Shown here: positions 27,303 to 36,305 of the stretch, piece by piece
Layout of the letters: each line of letters begins with the position of its first letter
Numbering within the stretch: position 1 is the first letter of the stretch
DNA from: an uncultured Porphyromonadaceae bacterium
GTDB taxonomy: Bacteria > Bacteroidota > Bacteroidia > Bacteroidales > Muribaculaceae
DNA length: 62,463 nucleotides
Assembly (NCBI GenBank): GCA_900550395.1
Contig: URSD01000012.1
Location: 1 to 62,463 of the forward strand
Reading direction: 5' to 3'
Made by a program: the position numbers and the translations under genes
Notes under the pieces: model-generated
Seen by the model: only the letters and a program-made list of their open reading frames with translations
Databases searched by the model: none
What the model was told of the DNA's origin: nothing

Positions 27303-27335
27303 TTGCGGTTATATGGAATATTGTTAGTATTTTTG
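27303..27335 (+). promoter_or_regulatory. Promoter of the ATPase gene, sharing the ATATGGAAT motif
   Basis: The -7 box TATTTTTG (27328-27335) is preceded by TTGCGG and ATATGGAAT (27311-27319). GGAAT to TTTG is 12 nt, the same as in the copy at 385-424. The combination TGCGG, ATATGGAAT and TTTGC recurs in front of the other accessory genes in this window. Confidence 0.5.
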
Positions 27336-27387
27336 CAGAATAGAAACCACAGTTGTGGAAACCGCCGTTGTTATTTACGCATAGAAT

Positions 27388-28707
27388 ATGAAATTTTTTG
27401 ACCGAAAAGAGGAAATTGCACTTCTACGCAAAATCAGAGAAAATGCCGAGACCAACGCACAGTTCACGGTGTTGACCGGACGTCGACGTATCGGCAAGAC
27501 TTCTCTTGTGCTTAAAGCCTACGGGGACAGACCATTTCTGTACTTTTTCGTAGGCCGCAAGGCCGAGAGCCTTTTATGCGAGGAATTCCGTAAAGAAGTG
27601 GAAGACAAGCTTAGCATAAGGCTTGGAGGCACACCCTCGGGATTTACGGAACTCTTTGAATATCTGATGCGTCTGTCGCAACAACAGAGCATCACGCTTT
27701 TTATCGACGAATTTCAGAACTTCGAGCGCGTCAATCCGGCCATATTCAGCGACATTCAGAAGATTTGGGATCTGAATCACTCGGAGTCGCACATCAACCT
27801 CGTTGTATGCGGATCGGTATATTCGATGATGACTAAAATATTCCGAGACAATAAGGAGCCCCTGTACAACCGTCAGAACAGATTCCTGACTATCAATGCA
27901 TTCCGTCCATCCGTATTAAAGGAAATTCTGGCCGAGTACAATTCCGCATACACAAAAGAAGACCTGCTTGCGCTGTACACTTTCACGGGCGGGGTCGCCA
28001 AATATGTACAACTGCTCGTCGACGACAACGCCGTCACTCTCGACACCATGATTGACAGCATGATAAGCCCTGATTCCACTTTTATTAACGAAGGCCGTTC
28101 GATACTGGTGGAGGAGTTTGGAAAAGATTATGACACATATTTTTCAATTCTCTCGGCCATCGCCTCAGGCAAAACACGGCGCAGCGAGATCGAATCAATC
28201 ATCGAGAGGCCTGTCGGAGGCTATATCACCCGGCTTGAGGATGATTACGGGATAATAGTCAAGGAGTTGCCTATCGGTGCGAAAGCACTGAGCAAAAATG
28301 CGGCTTACGTCATTCGCGACAACTTCTTCACGTTCTGGTTCCGCTTCATATTCAAGTATGCCCATTTTCTTGAAATCGGGGCATACGGACAGTTGCGCAC
28401 ACTGATAAAACGCGATTATGCCACATTCTCAGGCCTGACGCTTGAACGCTATTTCAGAGAAAAAGCAAAAGAAAGCGGCCAATATACCGCAATCGGGCGA
28501 TGGTGGGACCGCAAGGGCGAAAATGAGATTGACATGGTAGCGGCCAACGAACTTGACAAGAAAGTGGAAATCTATGAGATCAAGCGCAACCGCAGAAACA
28601 TCGACTTTCAAGCGCTGGAGGACAAAGCGGTGAAAATGCTCGCCGTCACACATATATTCAGCGGATATACTGTTGAGACGAAAGGACTTGACATGCAGGA
28701 GATGTAA
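27388..28707 (+). CDS. AAA-type ATPase with C-terminal DUF234 (PD-(D/E)XK-like) domain
   Basis: 439 aa. Walker A is GRRRIGKTSL (31-40) and Walker B is LFIDEF (104-109), as in the archaeal-type ATPase family (PF01637 group). A winged-helix-like middle (about 235-300) precedes a C-terminal DUF234 region whose ENEID (378-382) and EIKR (397-400) fit a PD-(D/E)XK nuclease core. Function is unknown; these proteins are widespread accessory genes in anaerobes. It stands alone on an AT-rich promoter between surE and parA and is less GC-rich than both, suggesting acquisition. The start ATG follows a long A/T leader. Confidence 0.88.
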   Translation: MKFFDRKEEIALLRKIRENAETNAQFTVLTGRRRIGKTSLVLKAYGDRPFLYFFVGRKAESLLCEEFRKEVEDKLSIRLGGTPSGFTELFEYLMRLSQQQSITLFIDEFQNFERVNPAIFSDIQKIWDLNHSESHINLVVCGSVYSMMTKIFRDNKEPLYNRQNRFLTINAFRPSVLKEILAEYNSAYTKEDLLALYTFTGGVAKYVQLLVDDNAVTLDTMIDSMISPDSTFINEGRSILVEEFGKDYDTYFSILSAIASGKTRRSEIESIIERPVGGYITRLEDDYGIIVKELPIGAKALSKNAAYVIRDNFFTFWFRFIFKYAHFLEIGAYGQLRTLIKRDYATFSGLTLERYFREKAKESGQYTAIGRWWDRKGENEIDMVAANELDKKVEIYEIKRNRRNIDFQALEDKAVKMLAVTHIFSGYTVETKGLDMQEM

Positions 28708-28783
28708 TCCGCAACGACATGAATCCGACGGCAGACGGGCTACGGTTATCAACATTTCCGGGGACTTATCTACATAGGTGCAA

Positions 28784-28831
28784 TTTCGTGGAACATTTTT
28801 TTCGTGGAACGAAAAATTTTTCCTTACTTTG
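28784..28831 (+). promoter_or_regulatory. parA promoter with two parS-like half-sites
   Basis: TTTCGTGGAAC occurs twice, at 28784-28794 and 28800-28810, 16 nt apart. GTGGAACA in the first copy equals one half of the parS palindrome (TGTTCCAC-GTGGAACA); the second has GTGGAACG. A -7-like TTACTTTG lies at 28824-28831, 23 nt before the parA ATG. The other palindrome halves are absent. Confidence 0.5.
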
Positions 28832-28854
28832 CAAATCGTTAAGCGATTATACAT

Positions 28855-29631
28855 ATGGGAAAAATCATCGCAATAGCCAACCAGAAGGGCGGTGTGGGCA
28901 AAACCACCACTACTATCAATCTGGCTGCCTCTCTCGCCTCAGAGGGCAAACACGTTCTCATAATCGACGCCGACCCGCAGGCCAACGCTACCTCCGGCTA
29001 CGGCATTGACCCCCGCGCAGCGGCTTCGTCGCTCTACGAGTGCATGGTCGACGACTATCCTCTCCAGGGCTCGCAGGTAGCGACGTGCATGAAAGGGCTC
29101 GACCTGATAGGTTCGCGCATCGACCTTGCCGGCGCCGAGCTGGAGCTGATAAACAAGCCCGACCGCGAGCGTGTGCTCAGGCGCCTGCTCGAACCCGTAG
29201 CCGACAGTTATGATTACATCCTCATAGACTGCTCGCCGTCGCTCGGCCTTATCACCGTCAACGCGCTCACGGCGGCCGATTCTGTGATTATCCCCGTGCA
29301 GGCCGAGTATTTCGCGCTGGAGGGTATCAGCAAGCTGCTCAATACCATACGCATCATCAAGGGACGCCTCAACCCCGAGCTGGAGATAGAGGGCTTCCTG
29401 CTGACGATGTACGACGCCCGCCTGCGCCTCGCCAATCAGATTTACGACGAGCTGAAAGGCCACTTCGGCGACATGGTGTTCAACACCGTCATTCCGCGCA
29501 ACATACGCCTTAGCGAAGCCCCGAGCCACGGACTGCCCGCACTGCTCTACGATGCCGACAGCCGCGGCGCCACAAGCCATGTACTGCTCGCCAAAGAGCT
29601 GATAGCCAAACACAAGAAACACAAAAAGTAA
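28855..29631 (+). CDS. parA: Chromosome partitioning ATPase ParA (Soj)
   Basis: 258 aa with the deviant Walker A KGGVGKTTT (11-19), DADPQANAT, IDCSPSLGLITVNAL and the C-terminal RLSEAPSHGLP. It is a chromosomal ParA-type ATPase binding DNA non-specifically to move ParB-parS complexes. The stop TAA overlaps the parB ATG by one base (29629-29633). The order parA-parB-DUF5683-lytic transglycosylase is a conserved Bacteroidota arrangement, from memory. Confidence 0.96.
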   Translation: MGKIIAIANQKGGVGKTTTTINLAASLASEGKHVLIIDADPQANATSGYGIDPRAAASSLYECMVDDYPLQGSQVATCMKGLDLIGSRIDLAGAELELINKPDRERVLRRLLEPVADSYDYILIDCSPSLGLITVNALTAADSVIIPVQAEYFALEGISKLLNTIRIIKGRLNPELEIEGFLLTMYDARLRLANQIYDELKGHFGDMVFNTVIPRNIRLSEAPSHGLPALLYDADSRGATSHVLLAKELIAKHKKHKK

Positions 29632-30539
29632 TGTCTTCACCCAAACGCAATGCCCTCGGTCGCGGTCTGGACTCGCTCATCAGTATAGATGATGTGCCTG
29701 CCCGCGGCAGCAGCGCAATCAACGAGGTGCCCCTGGCGCAGATTCAGCCCAACCCCGAGCAGCCGCGCACCAACTTCGACGAGGATGCCCTGGCCGAGCT
29801 CGCCACGAGCATCCGCGAGCTGGGCATCATCCAGCCGCTGTCGCTGCGCAAGTTAGGGCCTGATTCATACCAGATTATCGCGGGCGAGCGACGCTTCCGC
29901 GCGGCGCGTCTGGCCGGACTGGAAAGCGTACCGGCCTACATACGCACCGCCAACGAGGCCGAGCTCACCGAGATGGCCCTCATAGAGAACATACAGCGCG
30001 AGGACCTGAACGCCATAGAGATAGCTCTGACTTTCAAGAAACTTATCGACCAGTACAAACTCACGCAGGAACGCCTGAGCGAGCGCATAGGCAAGAAGAG
30101 GGCTACGGTAGCCAACTTCCTGCGTCTGCTGCGCCTGCCGGCCGAGGTGCAGCTGGGCCTGCGCGACAAGCGCGTCGACATGGGCCACGCACGCGCCCTG
30201 CTGACGCTGTCCGACCCCTCGCTGCAGCTCAAGCTCTACAACGAGATTCTGCGCAAGGACCTGAGCGTGCGCCGCGTGGAGGAGATCGCCAAGGCGTGGG
30301 AGAACGGCGAGACGCCCGACGCGGAAACCGGACGCCAGCGCCAGCGCACACCCTCGGCATCGCGCGACTTCACGGCCCTGCGCGACCAGCTATCAGCCGT
30401 GTTCCGCACGCCGGTGCAGTTCTCCTGCGACCGCAGCGGCAAGGGACGCATCACCTTCCCCTTCGCCAACGACGACGAGCTGGTGCGCCTCATAACCCTT
30501 TTCGACACTCTGAAGCAACAGGTTGCAAATGAGAAGTAA
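29631..30539 (+). CDS. parB: Chromosome partitioning protein ParB
   Basis: 302 aa. The CTPase/ParB-N domain contains QPNPEQPRTNFDE, IIQPLSLRK and GERRFRAARLAGL with ENIQREDLN. The HTH lies around LSERIGKKRATVANFLRLL, and the C-terminal dimerisation region ends FDTLKQQVANEK. It binds parS and clamps DNA with CTP. It is coupled to parA and overlaps the next gene by 11 bp. Confidence 0.96.
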   Translation: MSSPKRNALGRGLDSLISIDDVPARGSSAINEVPLAQIQPNPEQPRTNFDEDALAELATSIRELGIIQPLSLRKLGPDSYQIIAGERRFRAARLAGLESVPAYIRTANEAELTEMALIENIQREDLNAIEIALTFKKLIDQYKLTQERLSERIGKKRATVANFLRLLRLPAEVQLGLRDKRVDMGHARALLTLSDPSLQLKLYNEILRKDLSVRRVEEIAKAWENGETPDAETGRQRQRTPSASRDFTALRDQLSAVFRTPVQFSCDRSGKGRITFPFANDDELVRLITLFDTLKQQVANEK

Positions 30540-31251
30540 ACGCCTCGCAGCAATTCTTGTAGCCGCCGCGGTTTCGGCCACAGCGGGCCTTATGGCCCAG
30601 AGTGCCGACACCGACAGCATCGCCGACGCCGACAGCCAGAGCTATATTCTCGAGCTGTACGAGAAGCCGGCGCCGGCCGACAGCTGCGCGGAATGCGTCG
30701 CCGACTCCGCAGCAGCCGCCGAGTCGCCCTACGACCGCTGGGAGGAACGCACCGTGGCTTTCAACCCCGACCCCTCGCGAGCCGTATGGATGTCGGCGCT
30801 ATTTCCCGGCCTCGGACAGATCTACAACCGCCGCTACTGGAAGCTGCCCCTGATAGTGGGCGGCTATCTCGGCCTCGGCTACGCCACGTCGTGGAACAAC
30901 GGCATGCTCGACGACTATTCGCGTGCCTACCGCGACATCATGGACAACGACCCCACGACGAAATCCTACATGGACTTTTTCCCGCCCACAGTCAGCGAAG
31001 ACTCCCTGGACAAGGCGTGGCTCACCCGACTCCTGCAGTCGCGCAAGAACTATTACCGCCGCAACCGCGACCTCTGCATCATAGCCATGGTGGGCGTCTA
31101 TCTGCTGGCGATGGTCGACGCCTACGTGGACGCATCGCTGAGCCACTTCGACATATCGCCCGACCTGTCGATGGACATAGCGCCCGCCATAATAAAGGAA
31201 TCGCGCGGCAGCAAACCCGCAATCGGCCTGCAATGGGCCTTCACTTTCTGA
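30529..31251 (+). CDS. DUF5683 envelope protein
   Basis: I start at ATG 30529, inside the parB 3' end, giving a signal peptide (RLAAILVAAAVSATAGLMA); a TTG at 30523 is an alternative. The product is 240 aa. FNPDPSRAVWMSALFPGLGQIYNRRYWKLPLI is the DUF5683 core (shown here as adjoining pieces FNPDPSRAVW, MSALFPGLGQ and IYNRRYWKLP), with one or two hydrophobic segments at about 108-125 and 188-206. Function is unknown. Its fixed place after parB and before a lytic transglycosylase suggests a link between chromosome segregation and envelope or division, which is inference. Confidence 0.85.
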   Translation: MRSKRLAAILVAAAVSATAGLMAQSADTDSIADADSQSYILELYEKPAPADSCAECVADSAAAAESPYDRWEERTVAFNPDPSRAVWMSALFPGLGQIYNRRYWKLPLIVGGYLGLGYATSWNNGMLDDYSRAYRDIMDNDPTTKSYMDFFPPTVSEDSLDKAWLTRLLQSRKNYYRRNRDLCIIAMVGVYLLAMVDAYVDASLSHFDISPDLSMDIAPAIIKESRGSKPAIGLQWAFTF

Positions 31252-31267
31252 ACATTCATCACGATAA

Positions 31268-32929
31268 ATGAAAGATATACGCAAATTCATCATAGCAATA
31301 GCACTCGGCGCCCCCGCCCTCGCGGCGCAGGCGGCGCCGTCGGTGCTGAGCATACGCGACTCCATACGCGACCGTGCCATCGTCTACCCGGAAAGTTTTG
31401 AACGCGACACGCGCAAGATGCAGGACGACTGGTATCTGAAACGTTACGCCGCTATCGACGACAAGGCCGACAGCCAGACCGACCAGGCCGTAAGCGACGA
31501 GGTGATAATCCGCCGCCTGCAGGCCATGCCCACCGTCATCGAGATGCCCTACAACTCGGTGGTGCGGTCATATATCGACATGTACACCCAGCGTCGGCGG
31601 CAGCTCGTGGAGAACATGCTCGGTCTGTCGCACTACTACATGCCGGTCTTTGAGGAAGCGCTCGACCGATACGACATGCCGCTGGAGCTGAAGTATCTGC
31701 CCGTGATAGAGTCGGCGCTCAACCCCGTGGCAGTGTCGCGCGCCGGAGCTACCGGCCTGTGGCAGTTCATGCTGCCGACGGCTACCGGACAGGGGCTCGA
31801 AGTGAACTCGCTGGTGGACGAACGCCGCGACCCCTACAAGGCCACCGATGCCGCCGTGCGCTACCTGAAGCAGCTGTACAACACCTACGACGACTGGTCG
31901 CTCGCCATCGCCGCCTACAACTGCGGCCCGGGCAACGTCAACAAGGCTCTGCGCCGCGCCGGAGGAGGCAAGAAGGATTTCTGGGCCATATACCCCTTCC
32001 TGCCGGCCGAAACCAGGGGCTACGTGCCGGCATTCATAGCCGCCAACTATGTGATGACTTATTATCCAGACCACAACATAGCCCGCGCGCTGGTACGTCG
32101 CCCGCTGGTGGTGGATTCCGTACACGTCAGCCGCCGTGTGCATTTCGAGCAGATTTCCGAGGTTCTGGGCATAAGCATGGACGAGCTGCGCGCGCTCAAT
32201 CCGCAGTACCGCAAGGACGTGATTCCGGGGCATATCAGACCCTACGCGCTGGTGCTTCCGTCGCTTCAGACCTACGCATATATCGCCAACGAGGACAGCA
32301 TCATCAACCACAATGCCGCGAACTATCTGCTGCGCGATGTGGTGGAGCCGGCCACCGGCGCATCCGTGCAAGGCAGCGACGGTCGCGGCGAATACGTCGA
32401 CGAGACCGTGGTGAAATACCACAAGGTGCGCCGCGGCGAGACCGTGTCGAGCATCGCACGCCGTTACGGCATCACCCAGTCGGCTCTGCGCAGTACCAAC
32501 GGACTCGGCCGCAAGAGCAAGGTGCGCCGCGGCATGACGCTTAAGATAGTCACTACCACGCGCAAGTACCTCCCGAAACCGGCTCCCGCCGACAGCATAC
32601 AGGTAGAGCCGGCACCCGCCGACTCGCTGCAGCCCGCACCGGCATCCACTGTACCCGACAGCGCAGCCCCCTCGGCGCAGGCTTCCGAAGTGGCCCGCGC
32701 CATGGAGCAGAGCGCAGCGCCGGCCAAAGCCGAGAAACCCAAGGCCGGAACTAAGTCCAAGGCAAAGGCTCAGCCCAAGGCCACCACTCACAAAGTACGC
32801 AGCGGCGACAGTCTCTACAAGCTCGCCAAGCGCTACGGCGTCAGCGTGAAAGCCATCAAGGATGCCAACAACCTCCGCGACTCCGACATCAAGATAGGCC
32901 AGAAGCTCAAGATACCCGCAAAGAAATAA
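31268..32929 (+). CDS. mltD: MltD-like lytic transglycosylase with two LysM domains
   Basis: 553 aa with a signal peptide (FIIAIALGAPALAAQA). The SLT/GH23-type catalytic domain has LPVIESALNP (Glu148), SRAGATGLWQFM and AAYNCGPGNVNKAL. LysM domains lie at about 385-430 (HKVRRGETVSSIARRYG) and 505-553 (HKVRSGDSLYKLAKRYG), joined by a Pro/Ala/Lys-rich linker. It cuts glycan strands of peptidoglycan to 1,6-anhydro ends in the periplasm. It is 16 bp after the DUF5683 gene and closes the parAB operon. Confidence 0.93.
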   Translation: MKDIRKFIIAIALGAPALAAQAAPSVLSIRDSIRDRAIVYPESFERDTRKMQDDWYLKRYAAIDDKADSQTDQAVSDEVIIRRLQAMPTVIEMPYNSVVRSYIDMYTQRRRQLVENMLGLSHYYMPVFEEALDRYDMPLELKYLPVIESALNPVAVSRAGATGLWQFMLPTATGQGLEVNSLVDERRDPYKATDAAVRYLKQLYNTYDDWSLAIAAYNCGPGNVNKALRRAGGGKKDFWAIYPFLPAETRGYVPAFIAANYVMTYYPDHNIARALVRRPLVVDSVHVSRRVHFEQISEVLGISMDELRALNPQYRKDVIPGHIRPYALVLPSLQTYAYIANEDSIINHNAANYLLRDVVEPATGASVQGSDGRGEYVDETVVKYHKVRRGETVSSIARRYGITQSALRSTNGLGRKSKVRRGMTLKIVTTTRKYLPKPAPADSIQVEPAPADSLQPAPASTVPDSAAPSAQASEVARAMEQSAAPAKAEKPKAGTKSKAKAQPKATTHKVRSGDSLYKLAKRYGVSVKAIKDANNLRDSDIKIGQKLKIPAKK

Positions 32930-32943
32930 TCAATCATATATAA

Positions 32944-34917
32944 ATGGATAAAGAGAATCTCAACCCCGCAGAGGTGGACCCGGTGGAACTCCCGGAAAAC
33001 GCCTTCCGCGAACTTGCCAAGGACGAGGAGTACCGTCCGCTTATGCATCCGGCCCGCGAGTATGCCGAAGTCACACCCTACTCCGTCGGCATGGGCGTCC
33101 TGCTGGCTGTGGTGTTCAGCGCCGCCGCTGCCTACCTGGGTCTTAAAGTAGGCCAGGTATTCGAAGCCGCCATCCCCATCGCTATCATCGCCGTAGGCCT
33201 CAGCGGTGCCCTCGGCAAAAAGAACGCCCTCGGACAGAACGTTATCATACAGAGCATCGGTGCATGCTCCGGCGTGATTGTGGCCGGCGCCATCTTCACG
33301 CTCCCCGCGCTCTATATCCTTCAGGCAACGTATCCCGACCTCACCGTCAACTTCCTGGAGGTGTTCATGAGCTCACTGCTCGGCGGCGTGCTCGGCATCC
33401 TCTTCTTCATTCCCTTCCGCAAATACTTCGTCAAGGACATGCACGGCAAGTACCCCTTCCCGGAGGCTACCGCCACCACCCAGGTGCTCGCCAGCGGCCA
33501 GGCGTCGGGTCCGAAAGCCGGCGCGCAGGCCAAGCTGCTCGTGATTGCGGCGCTCGTGGGCGGCATCTACGACTACATCGTGGCTACCTTCGGCTGGTGG
33601 GCCGAGACCATCACCACTACCGCCTACAGCTGGGGTGCGACTCTCGCATCCAAGACTAAATTCGTCCTGTCGTGCAACACCGGCGCCGCCGTGCTCGGCC
33701 TCGGCTACATCGTCGGCCTGAAATACGCCTTCGTCATATTCGCCGGCAGCATATTCGTATGGTGGGTCATCATCCCGCTGTTCGGAGCCTACGCCGCCGA
33801 GGGCTGGGCCATGTCGCCCGACGAGATTTTCCGCGACTACGCGCGCCTGATAGGCATCGGCGGCATCGCCATGGCCGGCATCATCGGCATCATCAAGAGC
33901 CGCGGCATCATTGCACAGGCCGCCGGACTCGCTGCCCGCGAGCTGCGCGGCGCATCCACAGCCACCAAGGCCGTGCGCTGGCAGACCGACATCAGCATGA
34001 AGCACATAGCCTACTTCGTGTTCATCGCCCTGATAGCCGTGTTCCTCTTCTTCTGGTTCGGCGTCATCCACAACCTCTGGCAGGCAGCCGTTGCGTGGCT
34101 TGTCGTCACAGTGATTGCCTTCCTCTTCACCACCGTTGCCGCCAATGCCATAGCCATCGTGGGCAGCAACCCCGTCAGCGGCATGACCCTGATGACGCTC
34201 ATCATTGCCAGCGGCATCTTCGTCGCCATTGGCCTGAACGGCACCGGCGGCATCGTGGCCGCTATGGTGATCGGCGGCGTTGTCTGCACGGCCCTCTCGA
34301 TGGCCGGCGGCTTCGTGACCGACCTCAAGGTGGGCTACTGGCTCGGCTCCACACCCCGCAAGCAGGAAAGCTGGAAATTCCTCGGCACACTCGTGTCGGC
34401 GGCCACCGTCGGCGGCGTCATCCTTATGCTCAACAGCGTCTACGGCTTCACCGGCGAGAACGGTCTGGCCGCACCGCAGGCCAACGCCATGGCAAAGGTC
34501 ATAGAGCCCATGATGATGGGCGGCGCCACTCCCTGGACCCTCTACATCGTCGGCGCCGTGCTCGCCGTCATCCTCAACTGGCTCGGCGTTCCGGCACTCG
34601 CTTTCTGCCTCGGCATGTTCCTGCCTCTGCACCTCAACACGCCCATGCTCGTCGGCGGCCTCATATCCTGGGCTGTGAACCGGAGCACCAAGGACGAGGA
34701 GCTGCGCCGCCTGCGCAACGACCGCGGCACACTCATCTCGTCGGGCCTCATTGCCGGCGGCGCCCTCTTCGGCGTATTCTCGGCCATCACCATCATGTGC
34801 GGCAAGGAACTGCCCACGGGCGGCATGGAATTCAGCACTCAGATACTCGGACTCGTGGCCTACGCCGCCATCATCTGCTATCTCTACTTCAACTCCGTAC
34901 GCGCCAAAAAAGATTAA
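32944..34917 (+). CDS. OPT-family oligopeptide transporter
   Basis: 657 aa and strongly hydrophobic throughout, with about 14-16 membrane segments after a short charged N-terminus. AAAYLGLKVGQVFEAAIPIA, KYPFPEATATTQVLASGQ and SNPVSGMTLM are typical of the bacterial OPT/ISP-like group in Bacteroidota. It imports small peptides or related solutes by proton coupling; the substrate is unknown. It starts 14 bp after the transglycosylase and may be co-transcribed. A perfect hairpin lies 53 bp after the stop. Confidence 0.92.
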   Translation: MDKENLNPAEVDPVELPENAFRELAKDEEYRPLMHPAREYAEVTPYSVGMGVLLAVVFSAAAAYLGLKVGQVFEAAIPIAIIAVGLSGALGKKNALGQNVIIQSIGACSGVIVAGAIFTLPALYILQATYPDLTVNFLEVFMSSLLGGVLGILFFIPFRKYFVKDMHGKYPFPEATATTQVLASGQASGPKAGAQAKLLVIAALVGGIYDYIVATFGWWAETITTTAYSWGATLASKTKFVLSCNTGAAVLGLGYIVGLKYAFVIFAGSIFVWWVIIPLFGAYAAEGWAMSPDEIFRDYARLIGIGGIAMAGIIGIIKSRGIIAQAAGLAARELRGASTATKAVRWQTDISMKHIAYFVFIALIAVFLFFWFGVIHNLWQAAVAWLVVTVIAFLFTTVAANAIAIVGSNPVSGMTLMTLIIASGIFVAIGLNGTGGIVAAMVIGGVVCTALSMAGGFVTDLKVGYWLGSTPRKQESWKFLGTLVSAATVGGVILMLNSVYGFTGENGLAAPQANAMAKVIEPMMMGGATPWTLYIVGAVLAVILNWLGVPALAFCLGMFLPLHLNTPMLVGGLISWAVNRSTKDEELRRLRNDRGTLISSGLIAGGALFGVFSAITIMCGKELPTGGMEFSTQILGLVAYAAIICYLYFNSVRAKKD

Positions 34918-34970
34918 CACCCCCTTATAGGGACGCACGGGCCGCGTGCCACAAATTAAAGCACTATCTA

Positions 34971-35001
34971 TCAGGCAATAGCCAATGAGGCTATTGCCTG
35001 A
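34971..35001. promoter_or_regulatory. Perfect 13-bp hairpin directly before the MATE start codon
   Basis: TCAGGCAATAGCC (34971-34983) pairs with GGCTATTGCCTGA (34989-35001) around loop AATGA. It ends 8 nt before the ATG at 35010 and has no T-run after it on the plus strand. It may terminate the OPT transcript or sequester the MATE ribosome-binding region. Confidence 0.6.
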
Positions 35002-35009
35002 ACCATAAA

Positions 35010-36305
35010 ATGAAGACCCTTCGCAAGGAAATACTCACCATTGCCCTCCCGGCCATAGCATCGAACATCACCACACCGCTGCTCGGACTGGTGGACGCCG
35101 CCATCTCGGGCCACATCGGGCCGCCGGTCTACCTCGGCGCCATTGCGGTGGGTGGCACCATGTTCAACATGCTCTACTGGGTACTGAACTTCCTGCGCAT
35201 GGGCAGCGGCGGACTGACGGCACAGGCCTGCGGACGCGGCGACCGCCCGGAGCAGGCCACTGTGCTGTGGCGCGGACTCGTGCTTGCGGCACTGCTCGGC
35301 GTGGCTCTGATAGTGTGTAGCCCGGCGGCATGCCCCGTCGCCCTGCGCCTGCTCGATTCAGACGCCCCCACGTCCGCACTCGCCGCGCGCTACTTCGGGA
35401 TACTCATATGGGGCGCCCCGGCCGTGCTCGGCAACTATGTGCTCAGCGGATGGTTCCTGGGTATGCAGAACGCCCGCGCCCCGATGTGGATGGCGATATG
35501 GACCAATATCGTAAACATCGCCGTCAGCCTCACGCTCGTTGTCGGCTTGGGATGGCGCATCGAGGGTGTGGCCGTCGGTTCGCTCACAGCCCAGTGGGCC
35601 GGCTTCGCGCTCGGCATCGCCATGCTGCGCCGCTACCGCCCGCAGCGCATTGCCTGGCGACGGATTGTGGCCGGCGACGGACTGCGCCGCTATTTCAGCA
35701 TCAATGCCGACATCTTCCTGCGCACGCTCTGCCTGGTGGTCGTGACGATGTGGTTCACGCGCACAGGCGCCCGCACCGGCGTGCTGACACTGGCCGCCAA
35801 CGCCCTGCTGATGCAGCTGTTCTATCTTTTCAGTTTCTTCATGGACGGCTTCGCCTACTCCGCCGAGGCTTTGGGCGGACGCTTCCACGGCTCGCGCGAC
35901 GCCGCGTCGCTGCGCCGCCTCATCCGTGCGCTGCTGCGCATAGGTGCCGTCCTGGCCGCCGCCACCGCGGCCGTCTATCTGCTCGGAGGACACTGGCTGC
36001 TCCGTGCGCTGACCGACCGTCCCGAAGTTGTGGCCGAAGCCGTGCGCTACCTGCCCTGGGCCGCGCTCGTGCCACTGGCAGGCGTATGGGCCTTCGTGTG
36101 GGACGGCATCTTCATCGGACTCACCCGCACCCGCGCCATGCTCGCAGCCATGGCATCGGCCATGCTCGCCTTCTTCATCACGCTCCTTGCCGCCCGGCCC
36201 CTGGGCAACGACGGCCTCTGGCTCGCCTTCTGCGTCTACCTCCTCACCCGCGGCGCCGTCGAGTGGCTCCTCTACGCGCGCTCCTCATCCCTGACGTCTC
36301 AATAA
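35010..36305 (+). CDS. MATE-family efflux transporter (DinF-like)
   Basis: 431 aa with about 12 hydrophobic segments. The first helix KEILTIALPAIASNITTPLL and the repeat in the second half (MQLFYLFSFFMDGFAYSAEA) match the DinF branch of MATE exporters. It should export cationic compounds or drugs using Na+ or H+ gradients at the inner membrane. The start ATG 35010 sits just after a strong hairpin. Its 3' end overlaps the end of the convergent CHAT/DUF4062 gene by 21 bp (36285-36305). Confidence 0.92.
   Translation: MKTLRKEILTIALPAIASNITTPLLGLVDAAISGHIGPPVYLGAIAVGGTMFNMLYWVLNFLRMGSGGLTAQACGRGDRPEQATVLWRGLVLAALLGVALIVCSPAACPVALRLLDSDAPTSALAARYFGILIWGAPAVLGNYVLSGWFLGMQNARAPMWMAIWTNIVNIAVSLTLVVGLGWRIEGVAVGSLTAQWAGFALGIAMLRRYRPQRIAWRRIVAGDGLRRYFSINADIFLRTLCLVVVTMWFTRTGARTGVLTLAANALLMQLFYLFSFFMDGFAYSAEALGGRFHGSRDAASLRRLIRALLRIGAVLAAATAAVYLLGGHWLLRALTDRPEVVAEAVRYLPWAALVPLAGVWAFVWDGIFIGLTRTRAMLAAMASAMLAFFITLLAARPLGNDGLWLAFCVYLLTRGAVEWLLYARSSSLTSQ

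Noticed and set aside
33373..34938. Long open frame antisense to the OPT transporter (521 codons)
   Set aside because: It lacks recognisable domains and is explained by high GC and codon bias in the true gene; several similar antisense frames (8339-9853, 24478-26436, 43344-44672) were dropped for the same reason.
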